This document shows, one piece after another, positions 35,501 through 47,600 of a stretch of 64,000 nt of DNA (the stretch's first letter is position 1; the number at the start of each line of letters is the position of its first letter). The stretch is from Ianthella basta (Eukaryota > Porifera > Demospongiae > Verongiida > Ianthellidae): assembly GCA_964019415.1 (NCBI GenBank), contig OZ025882.1, forward strand, positions 4,443,427-4,507,426. The letters are read 5' to 3'. Under the pieces are notes generated by a model. That model did no database searches and was not told where the DNA came from. It saw nothing but the letters and a program-made list of their open reading frames with translations. The position numbers and the translations under genes are program-made.

Positions 35501-38500
35501 CATTTAGACAAATGGTACCATGGTAGCCTTGCTTAGCCAACAGCTATTCCTGCCTCCATTTTGTATGCTGACATCATCGGTCAACAGGAATAGGGTTGAC
35601 CAATGTCAGCCTATAAGAAATGAAGACAGGAATAACAGTCGGCTATGCGAGACTAGTAACATGCGACTACGAGATCTATACTATTTACACCATTAGCCCT
35701 GCCCTTTCTCCCTGTAGCTTTCAGTGTATACATGCTACTGAATGCATCCAGTACTTAACATGTAATTATATATATACAGTACTTATTGACACTTACCAGT
35801 GTCCACAATTGCATGTACATTAACCTACCGGTAGCTAGTCCCCCGCCAGACAAATTCACAGGTGGTGTTGTCCTACTGGCAGTGTTACTGCTGGTACCTT
35901 CAGAGAAAGATACATACACCATGTCCTTGTCAGGTAAAGTCAGCTAAGTCACACAAGTGCACATTAACAGTAACATTCACAAGTGACATTGTCATGGCAA
36001 CAGAGATCCTGGTACTGGTGCTAGTGGTGCTGCTACTAATAGTACTGCTTGTGGTACTGGTACTGCTCATGGCACTGGTAGTGGTAATTGCGCCTACACA
36101 AAAAACAGCACATAACTTTGACTGGTTAATTAAGTGTACACATGATTATATAGAAATAATAAACTTTTTCTACAAAAATAGTAAGGGTGTATGGATGGCA
36201 CAACAAATATAGAAACAAGGAAATGCTGCTACATAGTGAAACATTAACAATGGTCCCTACATGCAAGGATGGTGCTGCATTCTTTCATGTAGGGAGAAAT
36301 GCCTCGGGATGAAACAAGGTTTCAGTTGCTGCAGTCCAAAGTTTGCCAACAACTCTTGCAGAGTCGCCACCATGTGCTTCAAGGAATCGCCGTAGTGTTT
36401 CCTTCTCTTTCCTTTTATTCAGCGTGCTCCGACAGAGCAAGCAAACATCCATTCCGCACACAGCAACAGGTGCAAACTATTGTTTACATGCATGCATAGT
36501 GTCATGACGTCATGCGATAATTGCATTCCAACATGCCATGAGTACCTGGCAAAAGTTACCAGACCTTCTCTCCCCGGTGGGAAGGGTTGGCAGGCAAGAC
36601 TAAGTGCTAGGCAAGTTTGGCGGCCATCCATTCGCAGGTGCTTAAAAATATTCGGGACAACGGTTCTGCCCACTCTTTCACATTTACTGGGGAACATAGT
36701 AGTAGGGCACTTGCAAGAAAGCCCCCTCAAACACTAGTTTGCTGTCTTCTGTTCGTGGGAATGGGTCCATCACCAGCACATATCTATTCCTCCCCACAGG
36801 AGGGCCAAAGCGTACTGTCTGTACTTTGCTCAGTTTAATACCCTCTACATCATCTGACTTCACTTTTGACCGGCTGCTGGAAGTTGTACCAAACCCACTC
36901 TACTCATTCTGATGATAATTAATCTAGTCACAACTGAATTCAAATTCTACTATCTAAAAAGTGTAGTGAGCCCACGCCTTTACACACTTCAACTGTGAAC
37001 ATCAACAGAAATAGTTGGTGAGGCATAGCTGATGGCACAGGGAAGGTCAACTATGCAGGAGGAAGGAATTTACAGATGACAGGATGGGGACATTTCAAAA
37101 ACTCATAGAGGGCCTTCTTCGCATGGAACCTTATTCAAGTGGTTGAAATCTTTTTTGCAGCAGTTAGTTTAGCACCTGTTACCAAGCCAGTGGGAAAAGC
37201 ACTTTCTGACCTATCCTCCCGACAAGCTATTGCAAGCAGTCTGTCAGTAGTTGCACACTAGTGCTACCAGGAAGCATCCTCATTCAGTTTCGGAGCCTGT
37301 CTGGATATCTGAACAAGAGCACTCACTGAAATCACCGCACCCAACACAAAAAGAACTTTGACATGAAGGAACCGCCACCAACTCAATATCCTACATGCAG
37401 CAAGCTAACCCCACCAAAAGGGTGATTATGGAGCCATGCATGGCAATGGGAGATATAACAGTCATAGCTCTCTTAGTGTGTGATACAACACATACACACA
37501 CACACACAGCACAAGGCCGGTCACACACTAAGAGGGCTGTAACAATTATTGGGGCGAGCCTGAGCGAGCCCCACAGTTAGGAGATCAACGGCGACTTTGT
37601 CTGTCCTCGTACGTCTTACCGTATAGTTCTATTGGCGAATCGCATTTGTACTAGCCGCTTTTGGCTTCACTAACATTGTGGTTGTACTATCGTGCATGTA
37701 CAAACAATTATACATACCCTACATACTGCACAGTGTACAGTGCACAGGGACAACGACATGGATCCGGCCCACGCGGAGCGCCTACGGCGGAGGCGAGAGC
37801 GGGAGAGAGAGACAGACGTGCCTCCGAAACACCTGAACGCAGAGAAGAACGGTTGAGAGTGCGAAGAGAACGGGACAGGGCCAGGCGCGCTATCCGAGTG
37901 GCCAACGCAACTGCTGATGCGACACATGCCCGCCTGTCAGTTAAGTGCTACCCAGAGGGCACGACGCTCTGCAGAAAGTGCAGACCAGAGACAGGTCTGA
38001 CTGCTGCAAATAAGTGCTGCCCAGATCGAACGACTTGCTGCTGAAACTGTTGCAGAGACAGAAGCACGATTAGATCGTGACAGAGAAAGGCATAGAGCAC
38101 AACGTCGCGTGCAGCCGCAACCTTCACTGCTTGAACAGCCTGTGGTTCGTCACAAAATATTTGCCTTCCAAAGACACCTATCTATAAACTGGATGTGGCG
38201 CAATGTATCACTTGCTGTGAGGCATTACCTGGCCTGCAGCTACAATCTCTGCAGTCTGCTGAGTGTGTGCGATGTTATTGGTTTATTCCTTGCTCAGGCT
38301 CGCCCCACTGATGATTATCATCTGTCTAGTATACAAAGATAGCCTCGTCCCCAGACTGTCCACGATAATTAACGCGAAGGGCCTGGACGAGGCTAATACA
38401 AAGAGTGCCCATCAAATTTACCTGTAGCAGTAGGCTGGCCAGCAACTGGAAGTGTTGAACAGCTGCATTGGTAGTAGCTAGTCATTGTCCTTGTCCTTGA

Positions 38501-38740
38501 CTGCACAGAGCTGGTCATATGATATCTACGGGGGAAAAAAAACACCATGACTGTCACTAAATATAGTTGTTCTATTCACAATATGTACAAGGGACAAAAG
38601 CAGCTGCTGAATCTTACTGTCTAACATCACGGCATCTCCTGATTATCCATGCCCAGGTGCAGGTTCTCCTTGTAGTAGATCTCTCTCCATACACGGTTGT
38701 GTGGTAAATTGAGTAGTAGGTCCTACTACATGTCTCACAG
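29522..38740 (-). CDS. RTK-B, receptor tyrosine kinase (multi-exon)
   Basis: Exons in transcript order: 38740-38618 (Cys-rich, CETC, TTVYGER), 38525-38422, about 36093-35996 and 35897-35829 (Ser/Thr-rich), 34904-34830, 34757-34702 (Pro-rich, [11 protein letters not shown]), 34593-34434 (membrane helix), 34326-34121, 34048-33953, 33869-33745 (juxtamembrane), 33302-33089 ([11 protein letters not shown]), 33010-32943, 32563-32422 (HRDLAARN), 31237-31145 (DFGLSRG, FRSTAPE), 30981-30868, 30194-30097, 29720-29522 (stop TGA). From 34326 onward the exon lengths equal those of RTK-A. Tyrosine sites NPMYESI, YEEVP, IYGYVP and YENVQY are kept. It differs from RTK-A in the number of stalk exons and in inserted transposons. 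The kinase core is intact; no signal-peptide exon was found. Confidence 0.87.
30385..30830. mobile_element. 446-bp TIR element with 9-bp target duplication
   Basis: The ends are TAGTCCAGCCGCTAGACCC and the complement GGGTCTAGCGGCTAGACTA; pairing extends past CTACTTTGTCATCG and GGGGGCGGAAGAAA. CAGTCATTC is duplicated at 30376-30384 and 30831-30839. The uninterrupted site CAGTCATTCTTGCT is present in RTK-A (near 13720), psi-C (near 41672) and RTK-D (near 59503). A 64-codon frame inside (30490-30684) may be a transposase remnant but is not recognisable. Confidence 0.9.
36150..36310. mobile_element. MITE family A, truncated copy
   Basis: It reads TTTTTCTACAAAAATAGTAA, GGATGGCACAACAAATATAG and CATTAACAATGGTCCCTACA in the order seen at 42960-43200, and ends after CATGTAGGGAGAAATG. 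It lies in an RTK-B intron. Confidence 0.65.
37551..38306 (+). mobile_element. Element with GGGGCGAGCCTGAGC ends and broken Arg/Glu-rich frame
   Basis: GGGGCGAGCCTGAGCGAG at 37551 is matched by the inverted GCTCAGGCTCGCCCC ending at 38306. Between them three different plus frames contain Arg/Glu-rich repeats: [32 protein letters not shown] and [14 protein letters not shown]. Such repeats are common at the N terminus of helicase-like transposon proteins in invertebrates (recalled, not tested). The frame changes show a degraded copy. Confidence 0.5.
38340..38395. mobile_element. Mini-hairpin, TAGCCTCG family
   Basis: A 56-bp palindrome from TAGCCTCGTCCCCAG to CTGGACGAGGCTA with a TAATTAACGCG centre. 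Its reverse complement closely matches 55885-55957. Confidence 0.7.
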
Positions 38741-41441
38741 CTGTGTACACATGTGGAGATAAGTATGTAAATAATAGCATATGTACAGTGCACTGTTGGG
38801 CATTGCTCTTGTAAGACATACTACTCGACCTTTCCCTTACATGCAGAATAGTGTCAAACAAGTGCAAGGCATACAGATAAAACTACAAATTCTCTAAAAT
38901 CTAAGTGTTTCATGAGATATTGCCGGTTAACCCCGTGCATAGTTCTTCACAATGCCTATAACATCAAAGTAATTATTTCAAGCAGATGACAATTATCACT
39001 CTTACTCCCATTAATACTTGAAGCACACAACCCCCATTTTACTTTGGCAAGAACGGACATGCACTGTCTATGTGTCAAAACGTACTGCCCACTTGATTGC
39101 AGACTGCAGGCCTAGCAGAGCTGCCCTCCCCCCCTCCCAAACCCCACCCCAAACTGGGGTGTCTAGATGAAAACTACCACTACTAGTCAGCTTGCTACAT
39201 TGCTTTGATTTGCCCTGCTTGTGATTCTTCAACACCATGTGACAGGAGACATGTATAGTTGCTAATGCCACTGGAACCTAATAAGGTTGCTGGTAGGACT
39301 GTGCACAGATGATTGCATGCATACATGCATGACTGTCTCTGTCACCTTCCAGGGTAGTACTGCTTTATTAATGTCATGTTAAGACATTATGAGCGCTACT
39401 GTGACAGCTATATCCACAACTGAACAAAGAAGCTTCCAGAAGTGGCACTTACACAAAGCCATGTCATAGCCACAACTGCTCTAAGGCAGGAAAGGCAAGC
39501 AACTGAAGCAACTATAATATACAAACTATATATAGCTTCACTGCAACACATAGCTGCCCACATCATAGGCGGAGGAAGCTCACAAACTTCGGGGGGACTG
39601 TACTGGTTAAGTTAGTATTTTTGTCAATACATTATGTTAGGTTTCTAAAACATTGGGGGGCTTCAGCCCCTCAGCCCTATAGGTCCCGCCACCAATGCAC
39701 ATTGTACAAAAAGGTACCGTTGACTAAACATCTTTGTACATGCACAAACAGTGGCACTCTAGCCATCTTATCTAACCCAATGGCCTGCATGGGTACAAGG
39801 CTACTGGTATCCCCACCTCAGAGTGTCTTCTCCTTTCTAGTGCCATTTTATTCTACAGATTAAATTTGGATTATGACCTTAAGAACTAGACAAGGGTAGG
39901 CTAGTTGTGCTAGGTGAGAACACCACATTAAAAGAAAAGACTGCCATTTCACTCAGTGTTTACATGATCGTGATCCTAAAAAATGGCATATAATCAAGCT
40001 CAACACTAGTTGTGAGTGTAGTTTGAATGATGCACATAGCACAATTGGTTTAATCACCTAAAAGATCTATTGGGTTAAATTATCATGTTTACATGCAACT
40101 TTCATCATGTGTTGGTTGTCATAATGGTATTATAAAACCTAACTGAAAGAGTTTAACCTTGAAGTTCCCTGAAACACTGAGAAGCCTCATTATCAGCCAA
40201 AGAGAGATGTGATTTCTTCAAATAATATAGGGACATAAGTGGTTCTAAACTGTAGTTGCCAGTCAACCTGATTATAGTCTAGCGAGCCAGACTAACCTGG
40301 TACTCACAGTGGACGTAACTGGCTGTACTATCATCACTACCTATGTATGAACCAATAACTGTCACAGTATTACTATACCTATTGTATAAAAACGTCAAAT
40401 GTAGTTCAAAGGTAAAGTTCATATCATGCAAGCTGATATTACATATGATGTTGGTCCACAGCACCACACACATACTGCAAATATTGTTTAGCCTTGGTCT
40501 GATCAGTCAGGCCCATAGCCTGGTTAGAAAATGGGGGGGTCTTGTCCAGCCAAAGGGGAACACAGTGCAATACTATGAATGCTGCTGAGCAGTGTTCAGT
40601 TGAGCCATTACTACGTACAGGACTAGGCTAGTATTAGAAGTGAACATGAAACGACAAGTTGGTGTGACTATAATGTAGAGTTTTCAGTGGCAGGTGGAAC
40701 TTATCCAGTGCTGTAGGGGGCAAGGCCGTACCTGGGGGGGTGGGTCTTCCGACCCCAGCCTGCGGGCCTGCCAGCAGTGTGCACAGTGTGAGACATAGAG
40801 ATACGAGAAGAACTTGGCCGTTCGAGCCAAAGGTCTTAGGCCCATGACAGCGGGAATGAGCCGAGTGCGTAACTCACATGCCCTCTCCTTCGGCTCCGAC
40901 GAAATTTACACAGAAGGCAAGCGCAAGGCTAAACCCAAGGACTAATGATACTTTCTTTGCCGCCATCCCAGCAGCAACCGATCTCTGGCTAGTTCCCGCG
41001 CAAGAGAGATAGCCACGTAGCTATTAATCGAGCCCAGAGAACTCTTCCGCTCAGGCTCGGGCCACACCCCAACACCCTTGCCCCAATAGGCTGTTTGGGA
41101 ATTGCGGGGCTCGACAATTATGCATTCCGCTTCCGGCCGCCATCTTGAAATGGTTCCTGCAGCAATATATAGTGAATACCTTTATTAAATGTATATATAA
41201 TACCACGTACCTATTGAATAGTGCCAACTCTCTCTCCTGTTCCTCTTCACAGCACTGCTGTACAGTAGCTAGGATCATGTTGTTCGATTGCTGCCCACAC
41301 CAGGACAAGTACTGTCCAATTCATTACCCATGTGGCTGTGCTTTCCTATTGCACTACACTCCATAATTGAGTTTTGAATACCGACTACATGAAGCATTGA
41401 GCTAATATATTAGCTGGGGGTTGTGGACATGCATGACATAG
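38741..41441. other. Spacer upstream of RTK-B, no gene recognised
   Basis: No signal-peptide or kinase exon is seen. Scattered open frames on both strands have no recognisable domains. Missing 5' exons of RTK-B may lie here but cannot be picked out. Confidence 0.4.
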
Positions 41442-42790
<1,349 letters not shown>

Positions 42791-42959
42791 CTACACAGAA
42801 TTAGGCACACAACATCATAAGCACATGCACCCTACTCCATATCAACCAATGTTTATGATGTATGGGGTACATATATATATATATATATATATATGTTACG
42901 TGCATACCTCCAACCTGCGCAAACCTATATATATATATACAATTGCTTAGAATGGGAAA

Positions 42960-43200
42960 TAGAGATTTTCAGCAAAAATTGTAAGGATGTAGGGATGGCA
43001 TAAAAAGGAAAGAAACAAGTAAAGGCTGTTACACAGTGGAGCATTAACCATCATCCCTACATTCAAGGGTGTAGGACTATACAGTGCGGCATTCTTGCAT
43101 GTAGGGACCATGGTTAATGCTCCACTGTGTAACAGCCTTTACTTGTTTCTGTTGTATTTATGCCATCCCTACATCCATACAATTTTTGTAGAAAATTTTT
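42960..43200. mobile_element. MITE family A, full palindromic copy
   Basis: The arms fold about position 43080. CAGTGGAGCATTAACCAT pairs with ATGGTTAATGCTCCACTG, and AAAAATTGTAAGGATGTAGG pairs with CCTACATCCATACAATTTTT. It is non-coding; two truncated relatives lie at 26.5 and 36.2 kb. Confidence 0.85.
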
Positions 43201-43739
43201 ATTTTGTCTAGTTTCTATACTAATGATGATGGTGATCCTACACATTGATACAGAATATGCAGTAATTGAAAAGAGAAAGCATGCAAAGGGAATCGAAGTA
43301 ATTCAAACAAATGAAATTGTAAAGGAAAGCACTCAGTGTTTCACTTTGGCTGGACAAGAACCCTCCTATTATCCGACTAGCCTAGCTAATTCCAGATCCA
43401 ACTAGGGGTCTGTAAAAGGGATTGCTTTCATTTCACACCGTACATAAGTTCCTAATTTTATACACCACAGATCCTGGAAGGGCCCAGGAATTTTCAGCCA
43501 ACTTTTCTACACAGCCACAAAAGTGCACTTCTTGTCATCATCCAAGCTGTCCTCATTTCAATGGCTGTCACTTCGAACAATATTTTAGAATTCATTGTAG
43601 GGCACAATTTGGCTGCGGCCATAACTTGCCATACTGAGTTTAGAATTATTCGACAGGCCTTCCAGCACTGCTCCTCATGCAGGTCATGAACTGGAAACTC
43701 ATACGGGAAAGGTCAATAAGTATAATTTATACTAGTGTA

Positions 43740-44020
43740 TAAAACTTCCTTTAGAATTAAAAGGGATTCAGGAATGGCCAGCAGAAAAAGCATAGAAACA
43801 AGCACCAGTAACTCAACACCATGATAAGCCACATTTCCATGGAGTTCATCCTGTATTCCTAATTCCCTTGTAGCAATGATACTCTACCACATGCATGCAT
43901 GGGACTAATTAGCTAGCTAGCTACAAATTTGTGTCCATGCAGCAAGCGCTGTACAAGGAAATTAGGAATGCAGGGTAAATTCCATGGAAATGTGGCTTAT
44001 CACGGTGTTGCGGGAATGTA
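43740..44020. mobile_element. Foldback B, copy 2
   Basis: The left arm AGTAACTCAACACCATGATA and GGAATGGCCAGCAGAAAAAG, the loop TAGCTAGCTAGCTA, and the right arm GGAATGCAGGGTAAATTCCA match the foldback at 3922-4180. The right arm breaks off after CACGGTGTTG. Confidence 0.75.
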
Positions 44021-44036
44021 CCCTTTAATTGGTATA

Positions 44037-44560
44037 CCGTCTTGTCCCTAATTGTTTGGCAGAAAAGAACACAGATCAAAGTCGGCACTTATGGGTTGCG
44101 ACTGGAAGCGCAACGAAGCATTAGGAAATTATGATTACTCTGATTAGAGTACGCGACGGTATAATAGGAAACAAAATGATTCCTCAGACTCGTCGTTGAA
44201 TTGCCCATCAGAGTTGCTGTCCGAATACATTTCTGACGGGGATGGAGTCGCTGGTGGCCATCTGTTTGGAGTTCGATTGCCAGGAAGAGTAGGAGATTTG
44301 GACATGGCTGGAAAGCCTTCTTCGCTGTCCATATCGGCAAGAAATGAGCAAAGACTCGGCAAATAAGAAATTGCAGCAGCCGAAGATTTATTAGAGCGAA
44401 GCAGCTGAAGATTCATTAGACTCCGCAGCAGACGACGACTTAATAAGAGTCCCAGACGACAAGGGGCAGCCATTTTTCGTCAGGAATTCGAGTATGATCC
44501 GATTTGGGCGGGTGCCGAACAATTAGGGAGCCAAACATAATCATTATAGGGACAATACGG
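44037..44560 (-). mobile_element. TA-flanked element with CCGT(C/A)TTGTCCCTA ends
   Basis: The left end CCGTCTTGTCCCTAATTG is preceded by TA. The right end, the complement of CCGTATTGTCCCTA, is followed by TA. A TA duplication and short ends fit the Tc1/mariner type. A minus-strand frame (44473-44144) starts MAAPCRLGLLLSRRLLRS and is followed by an acidic Ser/Pro-rich stretch (MYSDSNSDGQFNDESEE). I do not recognise it and it is shorter than any transposase. Confidence 0.55.
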
Positions 44561-44694
44561 TATTCCTAGGTAAACGTCACGAACATGACGTCTAATTGCC
44601 TATAATGTATATGTCTGATGTGGTAGCTACCATTATAGCTACCACCCCATCCGAAGGTAAAAGGTCAAATCGGCATTCTGTGGGCAAGCTAGAG

Positions 44695-47600
44695 ATGTAC
44701 GCGCAACTGCGTGTTCTACGGCTAAGACGCAAGGCCTTGGTGTGCTTCAACTTGCTGCTCTTCATGCTCTGTCAAGGTAGCTAATTGCAATAGCACAATA
44801 GTAAGAATTGAATTCGTATTAAGTCACGACTCGGAGGAAAGGTAGGGCAAGGAAGGGAAAAGTTGCCACCGGCCAGTATCGAACCCGGCCCCATCTGTGC
44901 TCTTACGCGGAGATTAACTTTGGTACATGCTTTATAGTTGTATGTAGCTATGTCACCTCTGTGGGTGTCCTGATTGCAGAGGTATTAGCTACTAAGCTAG
45001 ATATGCTGCATATTGGTACTTAAAAATACCATACATTTGACTTCGGCACCCAATGTCCAGTGTGATCTGAAAAGGATCTGCAAACACATCTTTCCTCACA
45101 CCTACAAACCCTATTCGACCACATCCTTAGGTGTGAGATCTTGCAATCATTAGTGTATGTACACATTGCAACTGTAAATCCATGTCTCCCCATGACCTAC
45201 AGGCACAGCCCCTCACATACTTTCTTCCATCCTCTTTCAACAGGGCCTCTAGCTCAAACAGTTTTCTGCCAGGATGAATGTTCATTTGGTAACCTTCCAT
45301 CCTTCAGTGGGGAGAATGCCTCAGGAGAGCAATGCTGCAGAGATGAAGGATTTACCTCCTACAGTATTGACTTAGGAGCTTGCATTAATTGCAGCAGTAA
45401 GTAGATGCCTTCACCTTGCAGTCTAGTACATTGCACACACACAAGTTGTACACATATGCTGTTACAGTAACTGGGTTGTTTCATCATAATTATAAGCCAC
45501 AAATCTGTGCCAGTAGGTCACTTGAAATACTAGTGTGTTCGTTGGTATCCTTGCTTGCATGAATTTGGTTGTGCTGCACACAATATTAATAACACCTGCT
45601 TCATTTTTCTCTTGCAGTTGCCTTTCCGCCACTAAGGTGCGTCTGTACTTGAAATGCACATTTTCTTGCAACATGCATAGGATGTGTAGGCATTTTCCAG
45701 CACTTCTCAAGGGAATGTGTAGCCAATAAAAGAGTGCTGACACTTTGCATGCAGGGACATGTGTTTCCAAGTGATCTTGTATATCTTCAACCGTATGGCC
45801 TGAAATTATGGTGGGGAGTTTATTTTGGAGGATTGGCAGTTTGAGAGCAATCCGCCAATATTTCTTCTGCCAAAATTTTGTGATAATTATTGCATAATCG
45901 CAGTTTCCCTGTGCAGAGTAGACTTATAGTTAATTGGATGCACCAGGCCTGTAGGCATATCATCGACATGGAGTTCACCATCAACAGCTGTGCTCGAGGA
46001 TACAATGTTTCAAGTAATAGTTAAATGCTGACCAAGAGGTGTCTCTGAGATTTAGAGCACGAGGCACGAGGGCGCGAAGCGCCCGAGTGCTGAGTGGTCT
46101 AAATCTTCAGAGACACCGATTGGTCAGCATTTAAGTGTTATAGATCCCGACGATTGGGCAAGGAGCGGCAGCGAATCAGTTTACCAACTCGTACTTGCGT
46201 CATCACGCGTCTTCCGGAAGTAGTTAGCAATTTTTGACAATGGCCGAGAAAACGTCGTTTGGTTATTGGTTTGTCATCTCGCAGCAGACGTTCCTAAAGG
46301 TCGGCAGTGGATGCGGCGCGTAAGCTAAACGTAAGGTTACTCACTGTCAGCCCCGTCAGCCACAGCGTTTCCTAGAGCGGTGTCCTAAGCCTGTTCCCAG
46401 CTCGTAAGCAGTTCGCTCCTTACTATGCTCTGGTTCGTAGGCCGCTGCGGATTGTTGCTTTACCCTGTTTGTCGACGAAACAAGTAAGCCGAGTGACCTT
46501 TGCATCGTATGTTGTGGAGTTAGCCACTATTGTTGTCGCAGCTGCAGTTTCTCTGCTATAGACCACGGGCCTAAGCCACGCCCATGCTCTAAATCGGTAT
46601 TTAGAGCATAGCGCGAACGCCGCGCGTGCCACGCCCATGCTCTAAATCGGCATTTAGAGCATAGGCGCGAACGACGCGCGTGCCACGCCCATGCTCTAAG
46701 TAATAGTTAAATGCTGACCAAGAGGTGTCTCTGAGATTTAGAGCACGAGGCGCGAGGGCGCGAAGCGCCCGAGTGCCGAGTGGTCTAAATCTTCAGAGAC
46801 ACCGATTAGTCAGCATTTAAGTGTTATAGATCCCAACGATTGGTCAAGGAGCGGCAGCGAATCAGTTTAACTACTTGTACTTGCGTCATCACGCGTCTTC
46901 CGGAAGTAGTTAGCAATTTCTGACAATGGCCGAGAAAACGTCGTTTGGTTATTGGGTTTGTCATCTCGCAGCAGACGTTCCTAAAGGTCGGCAGTGGATG
47001 CGGCGCGTAAGCTAAACGTAAGCTTACTCACTGTCGGCCCCGTCAGCCACAGCGTTTCCCAGAGCGGTGTCCTAAGCCTGTTCCCAGCTCGTAACCAGTT
47101 TCTTTCTCGGCTCTGGTTTGTAGGCCGCTGCATGCCGGATTGTTGCTTTACCCTGTTTGTCGACGAAACAAGTAAGCCGGGCAACCTTTGCATCGTATGT
47201 TGTGGGGTTAGCTACTATTGTTATCGCAGCTGCAGTTTCTCTGCTATAGACCACGGGCCCAAGCCACGCCTATGCTCTAAATCGCGATTTAGAGCATAGG
47301 CGGGAACGCCGCGCGTGCCACGCCCATGCTCTAAATCACGATTTAGAACATAGGCGCGAACGCCGCGCTTCGAATTAGAACACGGCTAGACGAAATAGAC
47401 CACGGCGCGGAACAACATCCGGGGTGTCTACGACGTTTAGAAACATCGTTTAGACGCACGTTACCATGGCAACGGGATCTATATCGGCATTTAGAGCATA
47501 GGCGCGAACGCCGCGCGCCGAATTAGAACACGGCTGGACGAAATAGACCACGGCGCGAAACAACACCCGGGGTGTCTACGGCGTTTAGAAACATCGTTTA

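Larger units (their letters stand above)
36311..38421. other. RTK-B intron, transposon-rich
   Basis: No receptor exon is recognised. It includes a CTCTTAGTGTGTGA/TCACACACTAAGAG hairpin with a CA repeat in its loop (37467-37535), an element at 37551-38306 and a mini-hairpin at 38340-38395. Confidence 0.5.
42791..44694. other. Block of small DNA transposons between psi-C and the FZ receptor
   Basis: It contains (AT)n at 42871-42895, MITE A, foldback B and a TA-flanked element, separately listed. No host gene is seen. Confidence 0.6.

Noticed and set aside
35862-36212. Plus-strand frame with a long Leu/Val stretch resembling a membrane helix
   Set aside because: It is the antisense of a Ser/Thr-repeat stalk exon of RTK-B; ACT/AGT repeats read backwards give Val/Leu.
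45618-45636. 19-nt microexon between FZ-receptor exons
   Set aside because: It has AG and GT borders but would break phase with the next exon; skipping it gives a continuous CRD.
46994-47299. 101-codon Cys-rich plus-strand frame in the tandem array
   Set aside because: The equivalent frame is broken in the first repeat unit at the same offset, so it is not conserved coding sequence.
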